Origin: Pseudomonas sp. Q1-7
GTDB taxonomy: Bacteria > Pseudomonadota > Gammaproteobacteria > Pseudomonadales > Pseudomonadaceae
Length of the DNA: 64,000 nucleotides
NCBI RefSeq assembly: GCF_028010285.1
Contig: NZ_CP116304.1
Location: 2,186,501 to 2,250,500, forward strand
Direction of reading: 5' to 3'
Shown in pieces: positions 1-8,231 of the stretch; within the stretch, counting starts at the first letter, position 1, and every line of letters starts with the position of its first letter. A program made the translations under genes and the position numbers. The notes below the pieces were generated by a model, which was not told the DNA's origin, ran no database searches, and saw only the letters and a program-made list of their open reading frames with translations.

Positions 1-557
1 GCGAACGCATCCATCTGTCCCAGGTGGTGGGCATCGCCATCGGTTTCGGCAGCCTGTTCATGATCCTCCGTGGCCAGGGCCTGAGCCTGGCGCATTCCGG
101 TTTCGCCGGGGTGCTGGCGATCCTCGCCGCCGCGCTCATGCATGCGCTGTGCTACGTGGTGACCAAGCAGAGGGGGGCGCGGATCAGCGTCATCACCTAC
201 AACACCCTGCCAATCGGCCTGGCCGGGCTGATGCTGTTCTCGGCGGGACTGGGGCTGGAGCAGCCGGATTTCAGCGGTATCAGCGCGGAGTCCTGGTGGG
301 CCCTGGCTTACCTGGGGCTGTGTGCGTCGGTGGGCGGATTCATTGTCTACTTCTTCCTGCTCAAGCGCCTGAGCCCGGTCGTTCTCTCCTTTGTCTTCAT
401 TATCTTTCCGGTGTTTGCGGTGCTCATTGGCGCCTGGTACGAGGGCCAGGCGATCTCCCGTGACTTCGCGCTGTATGCGGCGACGTTGCTGGCGGGGTTC
501 GCGCTGACCAAGCTGCCCCTGGAGCGGCTGGCGGAAAGGCTGGCTCCGCGCGGCTGA
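1..557 (+). CDS. DMT/EamA-family transporter, C-terminal part (truncated by window edge)
   Basis: The reading frame is open from base 3 (ERIHLSQVVG...) with no start codon preceded by an RBS, so the gene begins outside the window and about 185 C-terminal residues are visible. The visible part has five or six hydrophobic helices in the EamA pattern: short loops, a conserved Tyr/Gly-rich helix pair, and a basic C-terminal tail. EamA proteins are inner-membrane drug/metabolite exporters with ten helices in two repeats; this is the second repeat. The substrate cannot be told. The downstream gene is convergent and a hairpin terminator separates the two. Confidence 0.8.
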   Translation, partial: ERIHLSQVVGIAIGFGSLFMILRGQGLSLAHSGFAGVLAILAAALMHALCYVVTKQRGARISVITYNTLPIGLAGLMLFSAGLGLEQPDFSGISAESWWALAYLGLCASVGGFIVYFFLLKRLSPVVLSFVFIIFPVFAVLIGAWYEGQAISRDFALYAATLLAGFALTKLPLERLAERLAPRG

Positions 558-602
558 GCCCGTGGCGGTCCAGGGCGCGACGAAGGGTTACGACCCAAAG
601 AA

Positions 603-624
603 AACGGGCCCTTGTGGGCCCGTT
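603..624 (-). terminator. Intrinsic terminator of the moxR/GFA/VWA cluster
   Basis: A perfect 9-bp stem AACGGGCCC / GGGCCCGTT with a TTGT loop lies just past the stop of the VWA gene. Read on the minus strand the stem runs into TTTTCTTT, an intrinsic terminator. It may also serve the convergent EamA gene on the plus strand, but the T-tract there is weak. Confidence 0.8.
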
Positions 625-628
625 CTCG

Positions 629-1807
629 TCACTTGGACAGAAACTTCATCCCATCCTCCAACCCTTGCAGGGTCAGGGGGTACATCTGGTCGTTGATCAG
701 CTCGCGGACGATGTTGGTGGAGGCGGTGTAGTTCCAGGTGTCCTTGGGGTAGGGGTTGATCCAGATGAGCTTCTTGTATTTCTCCATGAAGCGTTTCATC
801 CAGGCGTAGCCGGGCTCCTCGTTCCAGTGCTCGACGCTGCCGCCGGCCTGGGTGATTTCGTAGGGCGCCATGGCGGCGTCGCCGACGAACACCACTTTGT
901 AATCCGGCCCGTACTTGTGCAGCAGGTCGAGGGTGGAGGTGCGTTCGGAAGTGCGGCGCAGGTTGTTCTTCCACACGGACTCATAAATGAAGTTGTGGAA
1001 GTAGAAGTACTCCAGGTGCTTGAACTCGGTCTTGCAGGCGGAGAAGAGTTCTTCGCAGACCTTCACGTGGGCGTCCATGGAGCCGCCGATATCCAGCAGC
1101 AGGAGCAGTTTCACCGTGTTGCGGCGTTCCGGACGCATCTGGATGTTGAGCAGGCCGGCATCGCGCGCGGTGTGGTCGATGGTGCCGTCCAGGTCCAGTT
1201 CTTCCGCCGCGCCCTCACGGGCGAACTTGCGCAGGCGGCGCAGGGCGACCTTGATATTGCGGGTGCCCAGTTCCACCTGGTCGTCGAGGTTCTTGTATTC
1301 GCGCTGGTCCCAGACCTTCACGGCACGGCCCTGGCGCTTGCCGGCATCGCCCACGCGGATGCCCTCGGGGTTGAAGCCGCCGGAGCCGAAGGGGCTGGTG
1401 CCGCCGGTGCCGATCCACTTGTTGCCGCCGGCGTGGCGTTCCTTCTGCTCTTCGAGGCGCTTCTTGAACTCCTCGATCAGCTTGTCCAGGCCGCCGAGGG
1501 ACTGGATCTGCGCACGCTCCTCGTCGGTGAGCATGCGTTCGAATTCCTTGCGCAACCACTCCTCGGGAATCAGGGCCTCGATGTGCTCATTGAGGTTCTG
1601 CAGGCCCTTGAAGTAGGCACCGAAGGCCCGGTCGAACTTGTCGAAGTGGCGTTCGTCCTTCACCAGTACGGTACGGGCGAGGTAATAGAACTCGTCCATG
1701 TCGGCGAAGACGACGTTGTGTTTCAGCGCGTTGATCAGGTCCAGCAGTTCGCGGACCGAAACCGGCACCTTGGCCGCGCGCATTTCATTGAACAGGTTGA
1801 GCAGCAT
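629..1807 (-). CDS. VWA-domain protein of the CoxE type, MoxR partner
   Basis: The product is 392 residues with no signal peptide. The N-terminal 200 residues are charged and helical. A von Willebrand A domain follows, with a metal-ion-dependent adhesion site DIGGS at residues 239-243 (D-x-G-x-S form). CoxE/VWA proteins of this kind normally work in the cytoplasm with a MoxR AAA+ ATPase as a chaperone pair for metal-centre insertion or complex remodelling. The moxR gene lies upstream on the same strand at 2307-3152, with a GFA gene between them; the GFA stop lies 27 bp before this start. The client protein cannot be inferred here. The start MLLNLF is the first ATG of the frame. Confidence 0.85.
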   Translation of the reverse strand: MLLNLFNEMRAAKVPVSVRELLDLINALKHNVVFADMDEFYYLARTVLVKDERHFDKFDRAFGAYFKGLQNLNEHIEALIPEEWLRKEFERMLTDEERAQIQSLGGLDKLIEEFKKRLEEQKERHAGGNKWIGTGGTSPFGSGGFNPEGIRVGDAGKRQGRAVKVWDQREYKNLDDQVELGTRNIKVALRRLRKFAREGAAEELDLDGTIDHTARDAGLLNIQMRPERRNTVKLLLLLDIGGSMDAHVKVCEELFSACKTEFKHLEYFYFHNFIYESVWKNNLRRTSERTSTLDLLHKYGPDYKVVFVGDAAMAPYEITQAGGSVEHWNEEPGYAWMKRFMEKYKKLIWINPYPKDTWNYTASTNIVRELINDQMYPLTLQGLEDGMKFLSK

Positions 1808-1834
1808 GGCTGCACCCTCGTTATCGGTTGGTAC

Positions 1835-2230
1835 TCAGGAGCGGCGCTCCTGGGGCAGGCCGTCGGCGATGGCGTACCAATCGGCCTTGGATTCTGCGTA
1901 GATGTGCTTCTGCGGTATCTCGCCCAGCGGCGAATCCAGCGTGCCCAGGGCCACCGATACCCAGTCGAGATAGGGGTGATCGGCGAACCATTGCAAATTC
2001 GAGCCGCACTGCCGGCAGAAGGTGCGCGTCACGCCGGGGGAGGAGTGGAAGTGCGCCACCGCCTCCTCGCCAGCGGTCCAGCGGAAGTCGCGCCAGCGCA
2101 CGTTGCCGTAGCTGGCGAAGGCCGCACCATGGCCCTTGCGGCACTGGCCGCAGTGGCAATGGGTGGCGGACTTGATGGGCGCGTCGATCTGGTACTTCAC
2201 CGCGCCGCACAGGCAACTGCCGTGGTGCAT
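1835..2230 (-). CDS. GFA/CENP-V-family zinc protein
   Basis: I chose the internal ATG at 2230 (MHHGSCLCGAV, 131 aa) because AGGAGA lies 8 nt upstream; the frame extends 12 codons further without an RBS. The Cys pattern CLCG, CHCGQC and CRQCG is the zinc-binding signature of the GFA family (related to glutathione-dependent formaldehyde-activating enzyme and CENP-V). Family members are small cytoplasmic zinc proteins, mostly of unknown function; a true formaldehyde-glutathione activity should not be assumed. It lies between moxR and its VWA partner, probably in one transcript. Confidence 0.85.
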   Translation of the reverse strand: MHHGSCLCGAVKYQIDAPIKSATHCHCGQCRKGHGAAFASYGNVRWRDFRWTAGEEAVAHFHSSPGVTRTFCRQCGSNLQWFADHPYLDWVSVALGTLDSPLGEIPQKHIYAESKADWYAIADGLPQERRS

Positions 2231-2258
2231 CTGGGTCTCTCCTGCGTTGCCGGACACA

Positions 2259-2299
2259 TCCCTCACCCCCGGCCCCTCTCCCGGCGGGGAAGGGGAGAA
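2259..2299. repeat. CCTCACCCC/CCCCTCTCCC palindromic repeat, copy 1
   Basis: A C-rich stretch (CCTCACCCCCGGCCCCTCTC) is followed by its G-rich partial complement (GGGGAAGGGGAGA). The same motif occurs at 22507-22565 (opposite orientation) and 62447-62482. It lies in the short gap between moxR and the GFA gene. Confidence 0.65.
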
Positions 2300-2306
2300 A
2301 AAGCCC

Positions 2307-3152
2307 TCAGCGGCTGGCGCGACGGGCCATGAAAGCCAGGCGTTCGAGCAGCATCACATCCTGCTCGTTCTTCACCAGGGCACCGGCCAGCGGCGGGATG
2401 GCCTTGGAGGGATCGCGCTCGCGCAGCACGGCTTCGCCGATGTTGTCGGCCATCAGCAGTTTCAGCCAGTCCACCAGTTCGCTGGTGGAGGGCTTCTTCT
2501 TCAGGCCCGGCACCTTGCGCACGTCGAAGAACACGTCGAGCGCCTCGGCCACCAGCTCGTTGCTGATGCTGGGGTAGTGCACGTCGACGATCTTCTTCAG
2601 GGTCTCGCGGTCGGGGAAGGCGATGTAGTGGAAGAAGCAGCGGCGCAGGAAGGCGTCCGGCAGCTCCTTTTCGTTGTTGGAGGTGATGATGATGATCGGG
2701 CGCTGCTTGGCCTTGATGGTTTCGTTGGTCTCGTAGACGTAGAACTCCATCTTGTCGAGTTCCTGCAGCAGGTCGTTGGGGAACTCGATGTCGGCCTTGT
2801 CGATCTCGTCGATCAGCAGGATCACGCGCTCGTCGGCCTCGAAGGCCTCCCACAGCTTGCCTTTCTTGATGTAGTTGCGAACGTCGTGGACCTTGTCGGA
2901 ATTCAGCTGGGAATCCCGCAGGCGGCTCACTGCGTCGTACTCGTACAGGCCCTGGTGTGCCTTGGTGGTGGACTTGATGTGCCAGGTGATCAGCTTGGCG
3001 CCGAAAGCTTCGGCCAACTGCTCGGCGAGCATGGTCTTGCCGGTACCCGGTTCGCCCTTGACCAGCAGCGGACGCTGCAGGGTGATGGCGGCATTCACCG
3101 CGAGCTTGAGGTCGTCGGTGGCGACGTAGGACTGGGTGCCTTCGAACTTCAT
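2307..3152 (-). CDS. MoxR-family AAA+ ATPase
   Basis: The product is 281 aa from ATG 3152 (MKFEGTQSYV); GAGGA lies about 8 nt upstream. The frame is open 36 codons further but without an RBS. Walker A is GEPGTGKT at residues 33-40 and Walker B is VILLIDEID at 110-118, followed by an Asn sensor 1 (ITSNNEKE) and a C-terminal helical lid. MoxR ATPases are cytoplasmic chaperones paired with VWA proteins. The partner is the CoxE-type gene at 629-1807. A plausible sigma-70 promoter precedes the gene. Confidence 0.88.
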   Translation of the reverse strand: MKFEGTQSYVATDDLKLAVNAAITLQRPLLVKGEPGTGKTMLAEQLAEAFGAKLITWHIKSTTKAHQGLYEYDAVSRLRDSQLNSDKVHDVRNYIKKGKLWEAFEADERVILLIDEIDKADIEFPNDLLQELDKMEFYVYETNETIKAKQRPIIIITSNNEKELPDAFLRRCFFHYIAFPDRETLKKIVDVHYPSISNELVAEALDVFFDVRKVPGLKKKPSTSELVDWLKLLMADNIGEAVLRERDPSKAIPPLAGALVKNEQDVMLLERLAFMARRASR

Positions 3153-3216
3153 CAGGGAATCCTCGGACTCGGCGCCGGTTGGCAAACCGGACGGTTCAGT
3201 ATTTGGGAAAGGTCTG

Positions 3217-3246
3217 ACTATAACGCGCGCATGAGTCGACTGTGAA
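3217..3246 (-). promoter_or_regulatory. Candidate sigma-70 promoter for the moxR cluster
   Basis: On the minus strand TTCACA is followed 18 bp later by TATAGT, giving a start near 3210 and a leader of about 58 nt to the moxR ATG. Five of six -35 bases match TTGACA. This is a visual match only. Confidence 0.4.
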
Positions 3247-3369
3247 CGCAGGGGTTTCATTCAGTCACTGAATGGCAGATTTGCCCTCGACCCGCCACGG
3301 GACGCGCTGGACGGCCTGCTGGCGCCGTCTTAGGCTTGGTCCTTTTCCCGCCATGACAAGGAATCCGCC

Positions 3370-4344
3370 ATGAGCCGCATCTTTGCAGACAACTCGCAAG
3401 CCATCGGCAACACCCCGCTGGTGCGCATCAACCACCTGGGCCCGCGCGGCGTGACCCTCCTCGCCAAGATCGAAGGCCGCAACCCCGCCTACTCGGTGAA
3501 ATGCCGCATCGGCGCCAGCATGATCTGGGAGGCCGAGGCTTCCGGTCGTCTCAAGCCGGGCATGACCCTGGTGGAGCCCACCTCCGGCAACACCGGCATC
3601 GGCCTGGCCTTCGTCGCCGCCGCGCGTGGCTACAAGCTGATCCTCACCATGCCGGCGTCGATGAGCCTGGAGCGCCGCAAGGTGCTCAAGGCGCTGGGCG
3701 CCGAGCTGGTGCTCACCGAGCCGGCCAAGGGCATGAAGGGCGCCATCGAGAAGGCCAACGAGCTGGCCGCGTCCAACCCCGAGCAGTACCTGCTGTTGCA
3801 ACAGTTCGAGAATCCGGCCAACCCGGCCATCCACGAGAAGACCACCGGCCCGGAAATCTGGAACGACACCGACGGCGCGGTGGATGTGCTGGTGGCCGGC
3901 GTGGGCACTGGCGGCACCCTCACCGGCGTGTCCCGCTACATCAAGCAGACCTGCGGCAAGCCGATCCTCTCGGTGGCGGTGGAACCGGTGAGTTCGCCGG
4001 TGATCAGCCAGACCCTGGCCGGCGAAGAGGTCAAGCCCAGCCCCCACAAGATCCAGGGTATCGGTGCCGGTTTCGTGCCGAAGAACCTCGACCTGAGTCT
4101 GGTGGACCGCGTCGAGCAGAGCACCGACGACGAGGCCAAGGCCATGGCTCTGCGCCTGATGCGCGAAGAAGGCATTCTCTGCGGCATTTCCTCCGGCGCC
4201 GCCATGGCGGTGGCCGTGCGCCTGGCGGAGAACCCGGAAATGGAGGGCAAAACCCTGGTGGTGGTGCTGCCCGACTCGGGCGAGCGCTACCTCTCCAGCA
4301 TGCTCTTCGACGGCCTGTTCACCGAGCAGGAACTGCAGCAGTAA
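3370..4344 (+). CDS. cysK: Cysteine synthase A (O-acetylserine sulfhydrylase)
   Basis: The product is 324 aa, the usual length of CysK, and closely resembles the E. coli enzyme over its whole length, including the C-terminal FTEQELQQ. It makes L-cysteine from O-acetylserine and sulfide with PLP in the cytoplasm. The Schiff-base lysine is K44 in YSVKCRIG; the substrate loop is TSGNTG at 71-76; the phosphate loop GTGGT is at 179-183. The gene stands alone, divergent from moxR and convergent with the next DMT gene. The CysK-type SVKCRIGA context favours cysK over cysM. Confidence 0.93.
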   Translation: MSRIFADNSQAIGNTPLVRINHLGPRGVTLLAKIEGRNPAYSVKCRIGASMIWEAEASGRLKPGMTLVEPTSGNTGIGLAFVAAARGYKLILTMPASMSLERRKVLKALGAELVLTEPAKGMKGAIEKANELAASNPEQYLLLQQFENPANPAIHEKTTGPEIWNDTDGAVDVLVAGVGTGGTLTGVSRYIKQTCGKPILSVAVEPVSSPVISQTLAGEEVKPSPHKIQGIGAGFVPKNLDLSLVDRVEQSTDDEAKAMALRLMREEGILCGISSGAAMAVAVRLAENPEMEGKTLVVVLPDSGERYLSSMLFDGLFTEQELQQ

Positions 4345-4415
4345 TGCCGTGACCCAGGGTGGATGGCGCGTGTCCATCCACCCGTGGCCCTATGCCGGGC
4401 CGTACCGAGTCAGCC

Positions 4416-5318
4416 CTACGACCTCACCGCGGCCGGCACGACCGCCGGCTTGAGCACCAGCCACAACGCCAGCGCGATCAGCACGCCACCCTGCAGGTGC
4501 GCCATGGACACCGTCTCGTCCAGCAGCAGCACGCCCCAGAACACGCCGAAGGGCGGGATCAGGAAGGTCACGGTCATGGTCTTCACCGGCCCGATGTTGG
4601 CGATCAGGCGGAAGTAGAGGATGTAGGCGAACGAGGTGCAGACGAAGCCCAGCGCGGCCAGGGCCAGCCAGGTGCCCGGCTCGGCCAGCGGTGCCAGGGG
4701 CATGGAGGTCGCGTCCCAGGCGAATACCGGCAGCAGGCAGAGGGTGGCGCCGATCTGGCAACCCAGGGCCACCATTCCGCTGTCCATGCCGCCCGCCTCG
4801 GTGATCCAGCGCTTGGTCATGAAGCCGGCGAAGCCGTAGCAGGTGGTGGCCACCAGGCAGGCCGCCGCCCCCCAGAGCAATTGCATGTCGAAGGCCACCG
4901 GCCCGGTGCGGGTCAGCACCGCCACCCCTGCCAGACCCATGAGCACCCCAGTGGCCTTGGCACCGGTAAGTTTCTCGGCGAAGAACAGCCCGCCGATCAG
5001 CACGCCCATCAGCGGCGTGGTGGCGTTGAAGATGGCCGAGTAACCGGCCGGCAGTACCTGGGCCGCCAGGGCGTACATGGCCGCGGGCACGCCGGAACTG
5101 ACGATGCCGATCACCAGGGTCTTGCCCAGCTTGCCGCGAAAGTCCCAACGGTTGCGCAGCAGGACGAGCAGTACCGCCAGGCCGATGGCGGACAGCAGCA
5201 CCCGCAGGAAGGCCGTGGGCAGCGCGCCGATTTCCGGCACCAGCACGCGGATGAACAGGAAGCTGGCGCCCCAGATGGCGGCGAGGGCCAGCATGCGGAC
5301 GAGATCGGTGGGGTTCAT
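4416..5318 (-). CDS. DMT/EamA-family transporter
   Basis: The product is 300 aa from ATG 5318 (MNPTDLVRML); the frame is open 20 codons further without a better start. Ten hydrophobic helices form two EamA repeats, the usual length of an inner-membrane drug/metabolite exporter. The first helix begins MLALAAIWGASFLFIR, a typical EamA opening. The substrate is unknown. The gene is convergent with cysK. An 8-bp hairpin GCGCCGCC/GGCGGCGC at 5350-5371 lies in its leader. Confidence 0.88.
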   Translation of the reverse strand: MNPTDLVRMLALAAIWGASFLFIRVLVPEIGALPTAFLRVLLSAIGLAVLLVLLRNRWDFRGKLGKTLVIGIVSSGVPAAMYALAAQVLPAGYSAIFNATTPLMGVLIGGLFFAEKLTGAKATGVLMGLAGVAVLTRTGPVAFDMQLLWGAAACLVATTCYGFAGFMTKRWITEAGGMDSGMVALGCQIGATLCLLPVFAWDATSMPLAPLAEPGTWLALAALGFVCTSFAYILYFRLIANIGPVKTMTVTFLIPPFGVFWGVLLLDETVSMAHLQGGVLIALALWLVLKPAVVPAAVRS

Positions 5319-5430
5319 GGACGACTCCAGGCAGTGGAGCCGGCAAGATGCGCCGCCGGAATGGGCGGCGCAATCCACAACTTGCTTTCAAATTGGCGGA
5401 ACAGTTTTCCAGACGATGAGACGGGATTCC

Positions 5431-5528
5431 TGTAGGGGCGAATTCATTCGCGAAGGGAGGCGAAGCCGCCCCATTGGATGTCTCAGGGCAGCCCTGCGGC
5501 CTGCATCGCGAATAAATTCGCTCCCACA
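5431..5528. repeat. REP-like palindrome (GCGAATTCATTCGC family), copy a
   Basis: An outer pair of arms, TGTAGGGGCGAATTCATTCG and the complement of CGAATAAATTCGCTCCCACA, bounds about 60 bp of less conserved sequence. It is one of six such elements in the window and lies between a DMT gene and the porin gene. Confidence 0.75.
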
Positions 5529-5547
5529 AAAATGGGGCACCGTTCAG

Positions 5548-6279
5548 CTAGAAACTCTTGCTCGCGTTGACCACCCAGGTCGCGGTGCAGACATCGGCGA
5601 AACCGTAGTTGCTGGCGCACTCCGATTCGGACAGGTCGGTGTCGATGTAAGCCAGACCCCAGGTCACGCCGAGGAAGTCGCGGGTCAGCTTGGCCTGCCA
5701 CTCGCGGTAGTCATCGGTGCTGTCGCCGCTGCTGGACCAGAACATCGGGTCCTTGAAGTCCATGCGTCCGTAGCGCAGCTCCAGGCCCACTTCCAGGGGC
5801 AGGCTGGTCTGGTAGCCGACATAGCTGTAGAGCGCGTCCTGGTCCTCGCCGAACACGGTCGAGGCGTCGTTGGAGTAGTACGCGGCGAGCTGGAAGCCGT
5901 ACGCCCCGAGGATGGCGTAGACCTCGCTCTGGTTGAACTGGCTTTCCTTGGGATAGACGTACTTGATGTAGCCCAGGTCCAGGCTCAGGTCATCCGTGGC
6001 CTGCCAGTACCAGCCGGCGTAGTAGTCCACTTCCTGGCGGGTCTTGAGGCCGAAGCCGAAGTCGACGTTGGAGGTCCAGGCCCCGGCGTACAGGCCGCTG
6101 GCATGCGCCAGGGTGGCACCGGCCTGGGCGGTCGGGTCGTTCTGGGTCTGGGAAATGCCGCGGGTGCGGTAGTCGCTGGCGAGGGTCAGGTCGACCATCA
6201 GGGAAAAGTCGTCGGAGAGCTGAACGGCCTGGCAGGCGAGGGGAGCCAGGGTGAGGGCGAGGAGCGTGATACGGCGCAT
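5548..6279 (-). CDS. TorF-family putative outer-membrane porin
   Basis: The product is 243 aa from ATG 6279 (MRRITLLALTLAPLACQA), which gives a clean signal peptide cleaved near residue 18. The mature part has alternating aromatic and polar segments expected of a beta-barrel and ends in Phe (NASKSF), a usual outer-membrane assembly signal. It carries the SDYRTRGISQTQNDPT block typical of TorF/gcw_chp porins. An A-rich CACAACAACG stretch lies 12-28 nt before the start. It follows the amidohydrolase gene on the same strand and could admit that enzyme's substrate; that link is inference. Confidence 0.8.
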   Translation of the reverse strand: MRRITLLALTLAPLACQAVQLSDDFSLMVDLTLASDYRTRGISQTQNDPTAQAGATLAHASGLYAGAWTSNVDFGFGLKTRQEVDYYAGWYWQATDDLSLDLGYIKYVYPKESQFNQSEVYAILGAYGFQLAAYYSNDASTVFGEDQDALYSYVGYQTSLPLEVGLELRYGRMDFKDPMFWSSSGDSTDDYREWQAKLTRDFLGVTWGLAYIDTDLSESECASNYGFADVCTATWVVNASKSF

Positions 6280-6333
6280 GGTGAGACCCGTTGTTGTGGT
6301 TGTTATGGCAGGTGCGGGCATGGCTCCGCCCAA

Positions 6334-6353
6334 CCCCCGTCGGGAAACGGGGG
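6334..6353 (-). promoter_or_regulatory. Hairpin between amidohydrolase and porin genes
   Basis: A 7-bp stem CCCCCGT/ACGGGGG with a 6-nt loop lies between the two minus-strand genes. No T-run follows in the direction of transcription, so it is not a standard terminator; it could reduce readthrough or protect the upstream message. Confidence 0.35.
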
Positions 6354-6381
6354 GTGAGGCGGGAGCGGAGGTTTCTTGTCG

Positions 6382-8124
6382 TTAGCGGTTGGCGTCGAAC
6401 ACTTCGCGGCCGCCGAACCAGGTCTGCAGCACACGGGTTTCGGCCAGGTCCTGGTCGGTCACTTCGAGCACGTCGCGATCGAGGACGATGAAGTCGGCCT
6501 GTTTGCCGGGGGCGAGGGAACCGATCGTGTCCTCCAGCCCGATGGTGCGCGCAGCGTTCAGGGTGTAGGCCTGCAGCATGGTCGCGCGGTCGATGCGCTC
6601 GTCGGGGTTGAGCACGCCTTTCGGCCCTTCGCGGCTGATGGCCTGGGCGATGGCCTGCCAGGGGTTGGGCGAGGACACCGGCCAGTCGCTGGCCCCGGCG
6701 ATCATCGCGCCCTGGCTCAGCAGCGAGTGGGCCGGGTACTGGTAGCGGAAGGCGAAGGCGCTGACGTAGGGCTTCACCAGGTCCAGGGTGTAGTCGTCGC
6801 CCGAGGCCCAGAGCAGCTGCATCGAGGCGGTCACGTCCAGCGGCTTGAAGCGGGCGAACTCCTTCGGATTCACCAGTTGCAGGTGGGTGATGGAGTGGGC
6901 GATGCCGCTGCTGCGGTCCGTGCGTGCCTGCTCGATGCCATTGAGGGCTTCGCGCACCGCGCGATCGCCGATGGCGTGGATGTGCACCAGCCAGCCGCGG
7001 GCGTCCGCCGCGCTCACCAGTTCGCCGAAGTGTTCCGGCTCGATCAGCAGTTCGCCGCGCGTCTGCGAATTGGTGTAGGGATCGATCAGCGCCGCGCTCT
7101 GCGCCGGGTATTCCAGCACGCCGTCGGCGAACACCTTGATGCCCGGCAGGCTCAGGTTGGGAATGCCCCGGAAGCGCTGGCGCACCGTGTCCAGGGTGTC
7201 GAGGTCGGCCGGCCGGCTCTTCGGGTTGGCCACCAGCAGGGCGGCGACGTGGGCGGTCAGCGCGCCCTTCTCGGCCAGGGCCTTGTACACCGGCAGCACG
7301 CCGACAGACTGCTCGGTGGGCTTGAGGGCGAAGATCGCCTCGCCCGGCGCGGCGTTGGCCGCCGGGTCCATCCAGGCGGTGATGCCCTGGCTATTGTTGT
7401 ACTTCACCGCCGTCTCGCCGGCCTTCAGCAGGGTGTCCGTGCTGGCCGGCGGCAGGGCGGCGGCGATGCGGTCCCAGCCGGCGTCCACGGCAAAGCCGTT
7501 GGGCTGCCCGTCCTTGCTGGCGCCCAGGGTGCCGCGCTCGGCCTCCGGCAGGGCGGCGATCAGCCCGGCGTCGATGCCGGCGCGTGCCAGCATGGCGCGG
7601 TTGGCCCAGCCGGTGTGGTGGTCGCTGCCGCTGAACACCACCGGCACCTCGGCCCATTCGCCCTGGTTGAAGATCCGCCCCAGTTCCTCGGTCTTGCCCC
7701 AGTAGGCCGAACTCATGCCAACCACGTTCAGCACCTCGCCCTGGCGCGCGGTGCCGTCGTCGCGCCAGCCGCGCAGGCGCCGTTCCAGCTCCGCCAGCTC
7801 CACCACCTCGTCTTGCATATTGGCGATGGACAGCTCCAGGCCGCCGAAGATGGCGTGGGAGTGGGTGTCGATCAGACCCGGCATCAGGCGCTTGCCCGCC
7901 AGGTCGATGAGGCGCGTGGAGCCGTCGGCCAGGGCCTTGATCTCGGCGTCACTGCCCAGCTTGAGGACCTTGCCGTCTTCCACCGCCATGGCCTGGGCCG
8001 AGGGATGGGAGGGGTCGGCGGTGTACAGCTTGCCGTTGAACAGCACCAGATCAGGCGCCGCCATGGCCGCCGTCGAGGAAAAAGCCAGCGACAGCGCCAG
8101 CAGATTGGGTGCGAAAGACCTCAT
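6382..8124 (-). CDS. Exported amidohydrolase, YtcJ-like
   Basis: The product is 580 aa. The N-terminus MRSFAPNLLALSLAFSSTA is a signal peptide ending AMAA, so the enzyme is probably periplasmic. The metal-dependent amidohydrolase fold is marked by GLIDTHSHA near residue 88, a later HIHAIGD block and a C-terminal ASDWPV / GSLAPGKQADFIVLD segment. YtcJ-type enzymes hydrolyse amide or N-formyl bonds; the substrate is unknown. A TorF-type porin gene lies about 100 bp downstream and a LysR gene is divergent upstream, which suggests one substrate-responsive unit. A perfect AAnAAnAA motif sits just before the Shine-Dalgarno. Confidence 0.82.
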   Translation of the reverse strand: MRSFAPNLLALSLAFSSTAAMAAPDLVLFNGKLYTADPSHPSAQAMAVEDGKVLKLGSDAEIKALADGSTRLIDLAGKRLMPGLIDTHSHAIFGGLELSIANMQDEVVELAELERRLRGWRDDGTARQGEVLNVVGMSSAYWGKTEELGRIFNQGEWAEVPVVFSGSDHHTGWANRAMLARAGIDAGLIAALPEAERGTLGASKDGQPNGFAVDAGWDRIAAALPPASTDTLLKAGETAVKYNNSQGITAWMDPAANAAPGEAIFALKPTEQSVGVLPVYKALAEKGALTAHVAALLVANPKSRPADLDTLDTVRQRFRGIPNLSLPGIKVFADGVLEYPAQSAALIDPYTNSQTRGELLIEPEHFGELVSAADARGWLVHIHAIGDRAVREALNGIEQARTDRSSGIAHSITHLQLVNPKEFARFKPLDVTASMQLLWASGDDYTLDLVKPYVSAFAFRYQYPAHSLLSQGAMIAGASDWPVSSPNPWQAIAQAISREGPKGVLNPDERIDRATMLQAYTLNAARTIGLEDTIGSLAPGKQADFIVLDRDVLEVTDQDLAETRVLQTWFGGREVFDANR

Positions 8125-8138
8125 CGTTGAACCCCTTG

Positions 8139-8146
8139 TTTTTATT
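8139..8146 (-). promoter_or_regulatory. AAnAAnAA (Crc/Hfq-type) motif before the amidohydrolase start
   Basis: The minus-strand leader reads AATAAAAACAAGGGG 10-22 nt before the ATG. AATAAAAA fits the catabolite-activity motif AAnAAnAA known for Hfq/Crc translational repression in Pseudomonas, and it abuts the Shine-Dalgarno. Confidence 0.45.
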
Positions 8147-8231
8147 GATCTGGCGGCGAGACTAGCGTTTCATCCGGGCTCGGCAGAACGCCCGAAACGT
8201 GCAAAACCCTTTTTCCTGAATGGAAAAACCC

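Noticed and set aside
614-2332. 572-codon plus-strand frame over the VWA and GFA genes
   Set aside because: Antisense to genes with clear motifs; low-complexity composition. The same reasoning removes long shadows at 3265-4377, 6376-8130, 9647-10945, 12979-14100, 14082-15236, 18513-20126, 28023-30119, 42516-45236, 46324-48531 and 59330-60475.
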